From Rhodococcus oxybenzonivorans (lineage in GTDB: Bacteria; Actinomycetota; Actinomycetes; Mycobacteriales; Mycobacteriaceae): a stretch of 64,000 bases of DNA. The notes under the pieces are model-generated. The model had not been told where the DNA came from and did not search any database. It worked only from the letters and a program-made list of their open reading frames with translations. Below, piece after piece: positions 1-12,434 of this stretch. A program made the position numbers and the translations under genes. The stretch is from contig NZ_CP021354.1 in the NCBI RefSeq assembly GCF_003130705.1, positions 2,232,001 to 2,296,000 on the forward strand, written 5' to 3'. Every line of letters starts with the position of its first letter. The first letter of the stretch is position 1.

Positions 1-2866
<2,866 letters not shown>

Positions 2867-3029
2867 AAAGAAGCTACGCGTCCACTGTGCAGTATCTGAA
2901 ACAACACACAGATACCCCCTTTTTTTCCTTTCACTGAACCCCCTGGACAGTTCCGCACCCCACCCGGGTGCGTGGGCCACGGCGGGGGAACCGGAAAAAG
3001 GGAAGATGGGTGTGTGACAGTTTCATAGA

Positions 3030-3147
3030 GTTACGGCGGCCATAGCGGAGGGGAAACGCCCGGCCCCATTCCGAACCCGGAAGCTAAGCCCTCCAGCGCC
3101 GATGGTACTGCACTCGACAGGGTGTGGGAGAGTAGGACACCGCCGAA
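3030..3147 (+). rRNA. rrf: 5S ribosomal RNA
   Basis: Starts GTTACGGCGGCCATAGCGG and ends near AGTAGGACACCGCCGAAC. The terminal strands GGCGG and CCGCC pair, and the conserved CCCATTCCGAACCCGGAAG loop is present. It follows 23S after about 165 nt of spacer, the usual order in actinobacterial rRNA operons. Ends are set by the closing helix and may be off by 1 to 3 nt. Confidence 0.96.
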
Positions 3148-3156
3148 CATCCGTTA

Positions 3157-3192
3157 CCGGAAGCCCCCCAACACCTGTTGGGGGGCTTCCGG
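3157..3192 (+). terminator. rRNA operon terminator hairpin
   Basis: Perfect 16-bp inverted repeat (arms 3157-3172 and 3177-3192) around a 4-nt loop ACCT, ten bases after 5S. There is no long T tract; actinobacterial terminators often lack one. It also lies beyond the 3' end of the convergent regulator gene, so it could stop transcription from both sides. Confidence 0.9.
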
Positions 3193-3225
3193 CATTCCAC
3201 AACAAAAATGATGGTCCCGGGACCC

Positions 3226-4935
3226 TCATGGTCGGGTATCGCCGGCGAGTACCTGCAACGCCCGGGTGGCGAGATGAAGGTTCAACCGGGTATCGACGCT
3301 CCGGAGATCACGATCGGTGAGTTCGTGTATACGGGACATGCGGTATCTCAAGGTACTGCGGTGAATTCGGAGAGCGCGAGCGGTTTCGTCGTACTTGCCA
3401 CCGCAGTCCAGATACTGGGCCAAGGTGGCTGTCATGGTGCTGTGGTGGTTCCGGTCGTAGTCGAGGAGCGGCCCGAGCCATTCCTGAACGAAATTTTCGA
3501 CGTCGCGTGTCGTGGCGTGCGCGTCGAGGATGCGGTACACGCCCAATTCGTCGAAATGTGCCACGCCCCAGGGTGACAGTGATTGCTTTCGTATTTCCAG
3601 AGCTCGTACCGCGTTGCTGTACGACTGGGGTATCTCACTGGGTGACGAACATTCTGATCCGACACCCATCACTCCGCTCGCCGGCCCGAAGGTCTTCTCC
3701 ACAGTCCGGAACGCCTCAACCGCATCGGTTTTCGACTGTGTAATCGCGGCGACGACCCCCGAACCGTGGTCGCTGCGGTGCATGAGAAGGGCCGCGGAAT
3801 CGGTCGAGGCGAAGTATCGGTGTAGGGCGTCGGACACGGTATCGGCATTCGTCTCCGAATCCCACTCGACCACCAGAACTCGCTGCGGTTCGTGAAGGTC
3901 ATAGCCAAGTGCTTCGGCCCGCGAGTACGCACTGTCGTCGTCGGTTCCAGAGAGAAGATCGTCCCCGAGGTCGCGGCTCAACCGTGCCTCGGTCTCCGCC
4001 AACGACCGTTCGTGCGCCATCTCGATGGCGAGGACCGTCGCGGCGTGTTCCAGCGCGAACGTGTCCAAGTCCGTCGCCTCGTGTTCCGGGTCGCAGAGGT
4101 ACACGATCCCCAGCAAAGCTTGACGGGGCCGAATGATCTGCAGGATCCGGTTGTCATCCCGCAGCGGTTTGCCCTCCATAGTGGCGCGGCGGACGACGTC
4201 GACTCGATTCCGGCCCCCTATTCGACGATATCGCGGCATCTTTCCGAGACCGGCCCAGACTCGGAGGTTGCCGAATTGGTCCTCGACCCCCACGGGTAGT
4301 CCGGTCAGCTGATGGAGGGTATCCGCGATGACCCCTTCGGACGCGCCCGCGAGAGAAAGCCGATCGAGCGTTTCACGGATCCTCGCTTCGGACTGGAGTC
4401 GCGCGAGCTGCTCCGACACTGCGGCCAGCTGCTCCGTCACTGTGGCCACTTCGTCGGAAGCTTCTCGCACACTGCGTGCCTGCGCTTCTGCGCGCAAGGT
4501 GCGGGAGGCGGAACGCAGGGCAGACATGGTGTGCTGAATCAGCAGTTCGAGAAGAGTGACTTGCCTCTGGGTTGGTGGACGAGCGGCCCTGATCATCAGC
4601 GCGATGGTGTCGATCGTAGGGTCGTCGAACAGAATGCGCTGACGCCAGAATCCGTCGGCATCTCCTGCCACCGGTTCCACTGTGAACGGTCCCAAGTGAC
4701 CAAGGGCCTCCCGCATCACGCCGAGGATAGTGTCCCGATCACCGGAGTCATGCATGTCCGCTGTGAGTGCCAGAACGGTACAGAGGTCGGATGCCCGAGG
4801 AGTGTCGACCACCCTGGGGTCTGGGGATGCTTCCAGATCCATGCCTTGATCTACCCCGGATATCCAGGGTCGAAACCCCCAAGGGTGTGCATCCGTGCCG
4901 ATTCCCGTCAGACTCTTTCGTTCCGCTGTGACCAT
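3226..4935 (-). CDS. CdaR/PucR-family transcriptional regulator
   Basis: A DNA-binding regulator of the CdaR/PucR type, about 569 residues from the ATG at 4935. Order seen: a variable N-terminal sensor-like region, a short coiled coil (EQLAAVSEQLARLQSEARI), a GAF-like segment (LPVGVEDQFGNLRVWAG onward), a GGDEF-like middle region, and the C-terminal PucR helix-turn-helix (YDETARALRIHRSTLRYRMS) near the end. The family typically responds to small metabolites and often regulates a neighbouring pathway, but the adjacent genes here give no obvious target. The frame is open further upstream to 5196, but that part runs across the divergent UBP zinc-finger gene and has no family-like sequence. An alternative start is ATG at 4842; neither start has a clear ribosome binding site. 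Confidence 0.85.
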   Translation of the reverse strand: MVTAERKSLTGIGTDAHPWGFRPWISGVDQGMDLEASPDPRVVDTPRASDLCTVLALTADMHDSGDRDTILGVMREALGHLGPFTVEPVAGDADGFWRQRILFDDPTIDTIALMIRAARPPTQRQVTLLELLIQHTMSALRSASRTLRAEAQARSVREASDEVATVTEQLAAVSEQLARLQSEARIRETLDRLSLAGASEGVIADTLHQLTGLPVGVEDQFGNLRVWAGLGKMPRYRRIGGRNRVDVVRRATMEGKPLRDDNRILQIIRPRQALLGIVYLCDPEHEATDLDTFALEHAATVLAIEMAHERSLAETEARLSRDLGDDLLSGTDDDSAYSRAEALGYDLHEPQRVLVVEWDSETNADTVSDALHRYFASTDSAALLMHRSDHGSGVVAAITQSKTDAVEAFRTVEKTFGPASGVMGVGSECSSPSEIPQSYSNAVRALEIRKQSLSPWGVAHFDELGVYRILDAHATTRDVENFVQEWLGPLLDYDRNHHSTMTATLAQYLDCGGKYDETARALRIHRSTLRYRMSRIHELTDRDLRSVDTRLNLHLATRALQVLAGDTRP

Positions 4936-4982
4936 GTGGTGCGCGCCCGCAGGCGTCAATCTTGGGGATGAGGGGTGGCGAC

Positions 4983-5357
4983 ATGATCCAATCCGATACC
5001 TGGCACGATCCTGATCTGAACATGATTCGCGACGTCGTCGCGCACACGTCGGACGGGTGCGAGGGCTGTCTCGCACTCGGTACCCGGTGGGCACACCTGA
5101 TGCTGTGCCTGACGTGTGGGTACGTCGGCTGTAGTGACTCGTCACCAATGCGTCATGCCAGACACCACGCACAGACCAGCGGGCATCCGATCGCACAGTC
5201 TCTGCATCCCGGGGACAACTGGCGCTGGTGCTTCGTGCATGACGTCAAGATCTGTACGCCATACCCGGCGACCGGGGCGAGGGTCGTCGGCCCGAGCGTC
5301 GTGCCGGGACTGATGAACGGCGTCAGACAGGATCTCCGTATCGCGAAATCGCAGTGA
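4983..5357 (+). CDS. UBP-type zinc finger protein
   Basis: A small stand-alone ubiquitin-protease-type zinc finger protein of 124 residues. The ordered Cys/His ligands are visible: CEGC, then CLTCGYVGC, then RHARHH and later HPGDNWRWCFVHD. In eukaryotes this fold binds the free C-terminal Gly-Gly of ubiquitin; the bacterial role is unknown. The start at 4983 is chosen because AGGGG at 4971-4975 sits 7 nt upstream; earlier in-frame starts at 4962 and 4968 overlap that site. The gene is divergent from the CdaR-type regulator and its 3' end overlaps the convergent SWIM gene by 35 bp. Family call is secure; function is not known. Confidence 0.85.
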   Translation: MIQSDTWHDPDLNMIRDVVAHTSDGCEGCLALGTRWAHLMLCLTCGYVGCSDSSPMRHARHHAQTSGHPIAQSLHPGDNWRWCFVHDVKICTPYPATGARVVGPSVVPGLMNGVRQDLRIAKSQ

Positions 5358-6104
5358 GAATCGCCGACCAGATGGCGTCTGCGGGAACTTCGGGCGGCGC
5401 ATCGTCCAGCCAGCCGGGGCGCAGTGGGGCGGCCCCCTCGGTAGTGGGCATCGTCGGCAAGTGGCCGGGGACGTCGGCGTAGGCGTCGGCGGCCGGCATA
5501 GGCCTCGACGTGGAGGCGAACGATGACTCCAAGAGGTCCTCCTGGTGAGAATCGTGCCGCAAGTCGAGCAGTTGCCGGCCCTCGCGACCGCGGAGCAGAA
5601 ACACCAGCAGCGGGTCGTCGTCGAGTATCCACGCGGCCTGGTACAGGACCGCCGCGGCATGTCGGCAAGGCGCGTCCCACTCCTCACACGTGCATGTCGC
5701 GTCCGCATCGAACATCGAAGGCAGGAGCGAGATGCCGATTGCCGCGAGATCTTCGTGCAGTTCGCGCGGAAGCGTTCCGCTGGACAACTGGGCGACGTGG
5801 CCACTCCTCGATCCGAGCGCGGCAGATACCCGCTCCCACTCTGCATCGTCAAGCACATCGACACGAATGCGCACGTGTAGGAGCTCGTCGCTGGAATGCA
5901 CGTCGGCGGAAAGAAGTCCGGCCGCGAAGGTCAGCGGGCCGACCATTCCGCCGCGGGCATGGGCGCGTCCCTGCTTCAGCGTGTGAGAGTCGAGTGCACA
6001 CTGCTCGAGATCGTCCACCCACTGCTGGGCCCACCAGGTTCTACCGCAAGTACGTTTGCCCTTCTGGACCCCGAAGGGGGATGTGTCAAAGCGGTCGTCG
6101 TCAC
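5323..6104 (-). CDS. SWIM zinc finger protein (frame broken near start)
   Basis: SWIM-domain protein, partner of the helicase gene just upstream; this pairing is common in actinobacteria. The zinc motif CTCEEWDAPCRHAA (CxCx6CxH) is intact in the middle. The conserved N-terminal stretch FGVQKGKRT-GRTWWAQQW is present in the DNA, but no start codon lies in its frame after the preceding stop. The natural start is GTG at 6104, overlapping the helicase stop as GTGA, in another frame. Adding one G to the G5 run at 6076-6080 joins the two frames and gives a 260-residue protein. The only in-frame start as sequenced is GTG 6018, which would drop the WW motif. One nearby residue is also unusual (Cys where the family usually has Phe, from memory). 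This is either a sequencing error or a slippage mutation. Confidence 0.75.
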
Positions 6105-8918
6105 AGAATGCATCCGAGTTGATAGTCGGGGCTCAACGCCACGAGTTCGGTAAGTTCTCCGTCGGTCAGTTCGGTGAAGGCGTCGGCACCACGAAGTAGG
6201 ACCGAGTCCGCGAGCGCTCGTTTGCTGTCGAGCATGCCGGCAATGCGTTCCTCGATGGTGCCCGCGGTGACGAAGCGATGGACTACCACCGGCCGGTGCT
6301 GGCCGATCCGGTAGGCACGATCGGTTGCTTGGTCTTCGACGGCCGGATTCCACCAGCGATCGAAGTGGACGACGTGATCCGCTCGCGTCAGATTGAGTCC
6401 GGTCCCCGCGGCTTTGAGGGACAGAATCAAGACCGGAACGTCGCCACTCTGAAACCGTTCCACCAGTTCCTCCCTCGCAGCGACCGAGGTGCCGCCATGG
6501 AGGAATTCGCACTCGATACCGCGGGAGCTCAGGTGCTGCCGCAAAAGTCGCCCCATCGCGGTGAAATGGGTGAAGACCAGCGATCGGCCGTCCTCCGACA
6601 GAGTGGTGTCGACCAGGTCGTCGAGGAGGTCGATCTTCTGGGAGCGGCCCCCCAGGGACGTGGGCTGTTGCCCGAGGTACTGCGCTGGGTGGTTGCAGAT
6701 CTGTTTGAGGCCGGTCAGCAGGGATACGATACCACCGCGACGCTGCATGCCGTCGCTGTTGCGAATCTGTTCGAGAGCCTCCCGGACGAGCGCTTCGTAC
6801 AGCGCAGCCTGCTCTGGAGTGAGCCCGACATCCACGTCGATTTCGGTTTTCGGTGGAAGCTCCGGGGCTATCCCGGGATCCGACTTCTTTCGGCGTAGGA
6901 CGAACGGTGCGATGAGGCCGGCCAACTCGTTGGCACGATCCACGCCGTCGCCGCCGCTCGGGTTGTCGTAGCGCCGCCGAAATTGTGCGTACGTGCCGAG
7001 GAGACCGGGTGTGACACCGTCGAGTATCGACCACAGATCGCTGAGTCTGTTCTCCACCGGCGTTCCGGTGAGGGCGACGCGAGCCCGTCCCGGGACAGTG
7101 CGCAGAGCTCTCGTGACCGAGGCATTGCGATTCTTCAGGTGCTGGGCCTCGTCCGCGACGACGAGTCCCCACCCGGTCGCGGCGAGGGCGCCGGCGTCGA
7201 GCCGCATCGTCGCATACGTGGTCAGCACGATTGCGTCGGCGCTGTCCGTGAGGTACTCACTCGGCGCTGATCGTCTCGGGCCGTGATGGACGAAAACTCT
7301 CGTATCTGGGGCGAAGCGTTCGATCTCGCGGCGCCAGTTCCCCAACAAGGATGCGGGGCAGACGACGAGGGAGGGTCCCGAGGTCTCGAATTCCTGCTGA
7401 CGGTGGACGTGGAGTGCTATGAGGGTCAACGTCTTACCGAGTCCCATGTCGTCGGCCAGGCAAGCCCCCAGCCCGCGGGAGGTGAGCGCGGCAAGCCATC
7501 GGAAGCCGGCAAGTTGGTAGTCCCGCAGTTGTGCGCGCAGCGCGGCCGGCACGGGCACGTCGAGGGTGATCTTGTCGGTGATTTCTCGGGCCGTGCGGGC
7601 GAGTGCTCCGTAGGTATCGACACGACACTCTCCCTCGCCGCGGCCGGTTCGGCCTGTCAACGAGGCGCGTAGTGCCTCGACCATCGGCATCGTGCCGGTT
7701 CGCCGCTGCAGGGTCTTCCGCACGAGCGCCGAGTCGGCGACGACGTAGCGATTACGCAGTCGCACCACGGCGCGTTCGGAAGCCACCAGCTTCTCCATGT
7801 CCTCCTTGGTGAGCACCTCGTCGCCGATCGCCACCCGCCAGTCGAACCGGAAGGCGTGGTCACCACCGAACGCGGTGGGCCCCTCACTCGCCGCAGAATC
7901 GCCCAGAACCATGCGGGTCGATGTCTGCGTCATCAGCTCCCGCGGCCAGTGGATCTCGATGCCGTCATCGCGCAGACGAGCGCCGGCGTCACCGGCAAGT
8001 GCTGCTACGTCGTCGTCGAGCCTGATTCGATCCGGCGCCTCGGAGCGCAGGAGATCCTCGAGCGGTGCCCACCGAAGCACGGCACGACGGAGAGCTTCGA
8101 GCACCGCAATCCGCGGGTCGACCATGAATGCGGACTCCGCCATGCTCGGATGGCGCCAGAGATCCACGGCGTCGCAGACGATCCCGGGCCTGTCCACCCC
8201 GTGCACCTGGAGGGTGGCGTCGAAATCGCTGTCCACCAGATCGACGGTTCCCATGGTCGGAACCGGATCGATGCGCAGGGACAGAGCCACGGTCGTGGGC
8301 GCGTGGGAGGCGGTCCAGGCCCCGAGTCCGGGAACACCGACGGTGTCCCATCCCAGATACGGTAAGGCGTCGGACTCGGCGGGGGCGCACAACCTCGGAA
8401 GCGCATCGAGGACGGACGTCACAAAGCCGCGCACGACCTCCGACGCAGCCGGAAGCAGGACCGCCCTTGCGTCCTCGGACAGTTCACCCGAGGGGATCGC
8501 GCGGGCCTCGGGTGGAAGGGCAGCGGCAAGGCTGCTGAGGTGCCGTTGCTCGTCCCCTGTCGAGGACGCCGAGTCGCCACACGTCCTGTCCGCTCGCGGT
8601 CACAGACGGAAGAATCGAACCCTTCGCGAGATACCCGACGGCGGTCCGACCGCAGGCGGCAAAGAAGGCGACCGAGCGGTGGACCTCGGCCTCGGCCGGC
8701 AGGGCCAAGAGTATGGGGAGCGCGTCGCGCAGGGATACTCGCCGCGTCGGAAGGCTGGCTACCGCATGCTCGCCGACGGCGAGGCGCGTGTACGAGTCCG
8801 AGTTCGGGGGTGGGGCACCCTGTGGTTCGTCGTTCCAGAAGACAAGGTGTGCGTTCCGCGGAACTTCGGCGGGTACGAACGTGGCCGCGAAGCTCGTGAG
8901 AGCCGGCTCTACTGTCAC
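6101..8918 (-). CDS. helZ: SNF2-family helicase, HelZ type (frame broken at G4/C4 run)
   Basis: DEAD/DEAH-like superfamily 2 ATPase of the SNF2/HelZ (Rv2101-like) group, expected to move on DNA or nucleoprotein. Seen in the C-terminal 777-residue frame: motif I DDMGLGKT, motif II DEAQ, TGTPVENRL, then the helicase C-terminal part with ATDRAYRIGQ. The N-terminal domain is in a different frame, starting at GTG 8918 (AAGGGTG just upstream) and reading to QDVWRLGVLD. Removing one base from the C4 run at 8554-8557 makes it continue as RDEQRHLSSLAAALPPEARA into the helicase frame, for about 938 residues, close to the roughly 1000 of the family. It is followed by the SWIM gene with a 4-bp overlap. 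As sequenced the gene encodes two pieces. Confidence 0.82.
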
Positions 8919-8978
8919 AACTTCACCCTTCCCAGGGGCGTGCAGGCGACATCGCCCCACATGCCAGCGCCTCATACG

Positions 8979-8989
8979 GTACGTCGTAC
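8979..8989. promoter_or_regulatory. possible TetR operator
   Basis: Inverted repeat GTACG-T-CGTAC in the 125-bp gap between the helicase start and the TetR gene, 54 bp before the TetR start. Short operators of this kind are usual for TetR autoregulation and control of the divergent gene. Assignment is by position only. Confidence 0.35.
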
Positions 8990-9043
8990 GTCAACGACGC
9001 GGTGATCCCTCGAGTTCCCGAGACGTCATGGGAAGATTCCGGC

Positions 9044-9832
9044 ATGGCTGGAATCGCGACACCACAGGGCGGCGACCCGGCTCGGACCATAGAGTTGCTG
9101 TGGGGCGGTGGCAGTGCGCCCGTGTCGCGGCCCCGTCGGGGAAAGGCGGGGCTGAACCTCGACCGCATCGTCGACGTCGCGATCGGCCTCGCCGACGCGG
9201 AGGGACTCGATGCTGTCTCGATGCGCCGCGTCGCAGCTGAGCTCGGAGCCGGGGCGATGTCGCTGTACACGCACGTTCCCGGCAAGGTGGAACTGGTCGA
9301 TGTGATGACCGACCGGGTGCTGTCCACTCTCCACGCCGCCCCCGACGACCCGGTCGCAGGGTGGCGGGATCGGCTCGCCGCGGCAGCACGCGGCTATTTC
9401 GAGCTTCTCCGCGCCCATCCGTGGATGCTGAACGTCGTCACACTCAGCCGGCCGGTGCTGGGACCCGGGGCTATGGCGAAGTACGAGCGCGAGCTGGCTG
9501 CGGTCGAAGGGCTCGGACTGTCAGACCTCGAGATGGACTCCGTGGTGACCCTGCTCGACAGTTTCGCGGTAGGCGCCGCGCGGGCCGCCGCCGAAGCGGC
9601 AGCACTGGCTTCGCGGGGAGACGCCGACAGCGAATGGTGGCGCAGCATTGCGCCGCATTTCGAGAAGGTGTTCGACCCCGACCGCTTTCCGCTTGCCGCC
9701 CGAGTCGGCGCCTCGGCCGGCGAACACCACAACGCCGCCTTCGCCCCCGACCATGCCTTCGAATTCGGTCTCGCCCGCCTACTCGACGGAATCGGCGCCC
9801 TGATCCGAAACGGTGGACGCTCCCTCGAGTAG
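9044..9832 (+). CDS. TetR/AcrR family regulator
   Basis: TetR-family repressor of 262 residues. The N-terminal helix-turn-helix reads LNLDRIVDVAIGLADAEGL then MRRVAAELGAGAMSLYTHV; the C-terminal region is of the tetracycline-repressor-like class (conserved FEFGLARLLDGIGAL near the end). The start at 9044 has GGAAG at 9031-9035; a GTG at 9002 is possible but less likely. It is divergent from the helicase/SWIM pair and its 3' end overlaps the convergent adenylate cyclase by 54 bp. Ligand and targets cannot be read from the sequence. Confidence 0.85.
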   Translation: MAGIATPQGGDPARTIELLWGGGSAPVSRPRRGKAGLNLDRIVDVAIGLADAEGLDAVSMRRVAAELGAGAMSLYTHVPGKVELVDVMTDRVLSTLHAAPDDPVAGWRDRLAAAARGYFELLRAHPWMLNVVTLSRPVLGPGAMAKYERELAAVEGLGLSDLEMDSVVTLLDSFAVGAARAAAEAAALASRGDADSEWWRSIAPHFEKVFDPDRFPLAARVGASAGEHHNAAFAPDHAFEFGLARLLDGIGALIRNGGRSLE

Positions 9833-11380
9833 CGCCGTGGGAACAGCCAGCCGGGTGGGTTCCACGCGACCACGGAGAGTCACGCTGTCGGTGAGGGTCC
9901 ACTGCCGCCGTTCGTCCTCGCCCGCTGCGTCGGTGGCACGCTGGGACGCCACAAGCCGTCCGGGGACGTTCTTGGCCAATTCGGACAGACGTGCTGCTTC
10001 GTTGACGGGATCGCCGATCACCGTGTACTCGAATCGTTCGTGTGCTCCGATGTTGCCCGCGACCGCGCGCCCGGTCGCAACTCCGATACCAGCCTCGCAT
10101 TCGCGGACCTCGGCTGCGAGCCGTTCGCGCAGAGCCCGAGCGGCGGACAGTGCTGCACCCGCATGATCGTCGAGCGCGACCGGTGCACCGAAGATGGCCA
10201 GCGCGGCATCACCTTCGAATTTGTTGACGAACCCGCATCGGCGATCCACCTCGTCGACCACGACATTGAAGAATCGGTTGAGTAAGTCGACAACCTCCGC
10301 GGGGGAGCGGCTGGCGGTCAAGGTGGTCGATCCGATGATGTCGACGAAGAGCACGGATACATCCCGCTCTTCACCGCCCAGCTCCGGCCGGTGGCGAAGC
10401 GCATTGCTCGCAACCTCCTGCCCGACGTGTCGCCCGAAGAGATCGCGGATCTTCTCGCGCTCGCGCAGGCCCTCGGCCATGCGGTTGAAGCCGGTCTGCA
10501 GCTCGCCCAGTTCGGTGCCGTCGTACACGATCACCTCGGCGTCCAGCTTCCCGTCGGCGACCTCGGCCATCCCCAACTGCACCGAACGGATCGGAGCCTC
10601 GGTTGCCCGCACACTGATCACGACGAGCAGCAGTCCGAAACAGAGGATTACACCACCGAGCGCCAGAATCGACACCGCAAGGCTGGTGGGACTGGCGTAG
10701 CGAATGAAACTGAACACAGCGATGAGCATCAGTCCGAGCAGTGGCACCCCGGTTCCGAGGACCCAGGCGAGCACGGTTCGACCGGTGATACCCAGGGTCC
10801 GGCGGGTCCGCGGTTCCCCTGAACTCAGCGCCCGGGCCGCGACGGGGCGCAGGGCGAATTCGGTGAGTAGATAGCAGAACGCGCAGATGGTTATTCCGGC
10901 AAAGGCAACAGTGAATGCCACTTTGGGAATTGTTTGCGGGTCGATGATGCCGTACAGCGCGGTGAAGAACACCCATCCCAGACCCCACAGGGCCGCCTGG
11001 ACTCGCGTCAGCCGCCACGGCGCCCGGAACGCAGCTGCACGGTCGCTCTCGGTGGGGTCACGGTCGACTGTGGACCATCGAAGGTCGGAGACGATCCGCC
11101 TAGTGCCCCAGGTCACCCCGATCAACACTGCTGTCAGCACGAATACAGGCACCGCGACGAAATTGGCGAGCATGAATTCACCGGACCACACGCTCGGCCC
11201 GGGGACGACCACGCTGATGAGCAGACACGCGATCAGTGCCCCGATGAGGTTGGTGACCACCAACGGAGCGGTGAGCAGTAATTGGACGCGGACGCGGCGG
11301 CGGCGCGGGCTTTCATCCGGCGATCCGAGCAACCACGACCCCAGCGGGGCGACAGATCTGCGAGGGCGGCGCATAGTCAT
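9779..11380 (-). CDS. membrane adenylate cyclase (class III) with HAMP
   Basis: Makes cAMP from ATP at the membrane. 533 residues: six predicted membrane segments in the first 270 or so, a HAMP linker (RATEAPIRSVQLGMAEVADGK region), then a class III cyclase domain. Catalytic features: first metal Asp in VLFVDIIGS (about residue 347), substrate Lys and second metal Asp in NKFEGDAAL, and Asp plus transition-state Arg in YTVIGDPVNEAARL. The Lys/Asp pair points to ATP rather than GTP. Same architecture as M. tuberculosis Rv1318c-Rv1320c, and, as there, it lies next to nucS. Start ATG 11380 lacks a clear ribosome site, so a leaderless mRNA is possible; ATG 11374 is the alternative. Confidence 0.92.
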   Translation of the reverse strand: MTMRRPRRSVAPLGSWLLGSPDESPRRRRVRVQLLLTAPLVVTNLIGALIACLLISVVVPGPSVWSGEFMLANFVAVPVFVLTAVLIGVTWGTRRIVSDLRWSTVDRDPTESDRAAAFRAPWRLTRVQAALWGLGWVFFTALYGIIDPQTIPKVAFTVAFAGITICAFCYLLTEFALRPVAARALSSGEPRTRRTLGITGRTVLAWVLGTGVPLLGLMLIAVFSFIRYASPTSLAVSILALGGVILCFGLLLVVISVRATEAPIRSVQLGMAEVADGKLDAEVIVYDGTELGELQTGFNRMAEGLREREKIRDLFGRHVGQEVASNALRHRPELGGEERDVSVLFVDIIGSTTLTASRSPAEVVDLLNRFFNVVVDEVDRRCGFVNKFEGDAALAIFGAPVALDDHAGAALSAARALRERLAAEVRECEAGIGVATGRAVAGNIGAHERFEYTVIGDPVNEAARLSELAKNVPGRLVASQRATDAAGEDERRQWTLTDSVTLRGRVEPTRLAVPTALLEGASTVSDQGADSVE

Positions 11381-11416
11381 TCGAGACTAGTCGGCGCGAT
11401 CCCTTAGGGTGATCGA

Positions 11417-12091
11417 GTGCGCCTAGTGATTGCCAGATGCCGAGTCGACTACGTAGGCCGCTTGACGGCACATCTTCCCACTGCGCGTCGTCTGTTGCTG
11501 ATCAAAGCCGACGGATCGGTGAGCATTCACGCCGACGACCGCGCCTACAAGCCGCTCAACTGGATGAGCCCACCGTGCTGGCTCGTCGAAGGAGCCGCGG
11601 ACGACGGCGGAGCACTGTGGGTTGTCACCAACAAGGCCGGTGAGGAACTACGCATCACGATCGAGGACATCGAGCACGACTCCAGCCACGAGCTCGGGGT
11701 CGATCCCGGACTCGTCAAGGACGGCGTCGAAGCGCACCTGCAGGAATTGCTTGCCGAACACGTCGAGACGCTGGGCACCGGATACACCCTCGTGCGTCGC
11801 GAATACATGACGGCCATCGGCCCAGTCGACCTCCTGTGCCGGAACGCCGATGGCGCGTCCGTCGCCGTCGAGATCAAGCGCAGAGGTGACATCGACGGAG
11901 TCGAACAGTTGACGCGGTACCTCGAACTTCTCAACCGGGACCCCTTGCTCGCGCCCGTAAGCGGAGTCTTCGCCGCCCAACAGATCAAGCCTCAAGCGAA
12001 AACTCTTGCCACGGACCGCGGGATCCGATGCTTGGTGCTCGACTACGAAGCGCTCCGGGGCACCGAGAGCACCGAGTTCCGGCTTTTCTGA
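11417..12091 (+). CDS. nucS: endonuclease NucS (EndoMS, mismatch-specific)
   Basis: Mismatch-specific endonuclease that replaces MutS/MutL repair in most actinobacteria and works with the sliding clamp. 224 residues beginning [20 protein letters not shown]; the C-terminal RecB-like nuclease core is seen as [12 protein letters not shown] then [20 protein letters not shown], containing the D...ExK catalytic set. The last residues LF-type tail resembles a clamp-binding end. GTG start at 11417 with AGGG upstream; divergent from the cyclase with a 36-bp gap. Corresponds to Rv1321 in position and sequence. Confidence 0.96.
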   Translation: MRLVIARCRVDYVGRLTAHLPTARRLLLIKADGSVSIHADDRAYKPLNWMSPPCWLVEGAADDGGALWVVTNKAGEELRITIEDIEHDSSHELGVDPGLVKDGVEAHLQELLAEHVETLGTGYTLVRREYMTAIGPVDLLCRNADGASVAVEIKRRGDIDGVEQLTRYLELLNRDPLLAPVSGVFAAQQIKPQAKTLATDRGIRCLVLDYEALRGTESTEFRLF

Positions 12092-12107
12092 GGCCTAGGC
12101 TGGTTCC

Positions 12108-12434
12108 GTGCCCCGTCGCAAACCTCAACCCCGGAACACGCGCCGAGGTGCGTCCAATGCGAACCGCGACGAAGCAGGGTTCGGCGATGCACTGACACGC
12201 CGGGAATCGGGCCCGAGCGGGTACAGCGACGAGGACTACGTCGTGCGCACCATCCCGGGGTCACGCGCCACCAAGACCTACCGGTGCCCCGGCTGCGATC
12301 ACGACATCCGGCCGGGGGTACCCCATCTCGTGACGTGGCCCGCGGAATACGGCGGGGCCGATGACCGGCGGCACTGGCACACCGGGTGCTGGTCGGGACG
12401 CAGCACCCGGGGCCTGACGCGCCGGTGGTCCTAG
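12108..12434 (+). CDS. conserved actinobacterial protein, possible zinc ribbon
   Basis: Protein of 108 residues without an assigned function. A basic N-terminus (PRRKPQPRNTRRG) is followed by YRCPGCDHDI and HWHTGCW, so the Cys/His spacing suggests one metal site. It lies 16 bp after nucS on the same strand and probably shares its transcript. The GTG at 12108 is used because it gives the conserved-looking basic start; no strong ribosome site. Its end overlaps the convergent coiled-coil gene by 4 bp. Confidence 0.75.
   Translation: MPRRKPQPRNTRRGASNANRDEAGFGDALTRRESGPSGYSDEDYVVRTIPGSRATKTYRCPGCDHDIRPGVPHLVTWPAEYGGADDRRHWHTGCWSGRSTRGLTRRWS

Noticed and set aside
5976..7172. 398-codon minus-strand frame across the helicase and SWIM start
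   Set aside because: Basic low-complexity shadow of the helicase; only its tail matters, as the frame holding the original GTG start of the SWIM gene.
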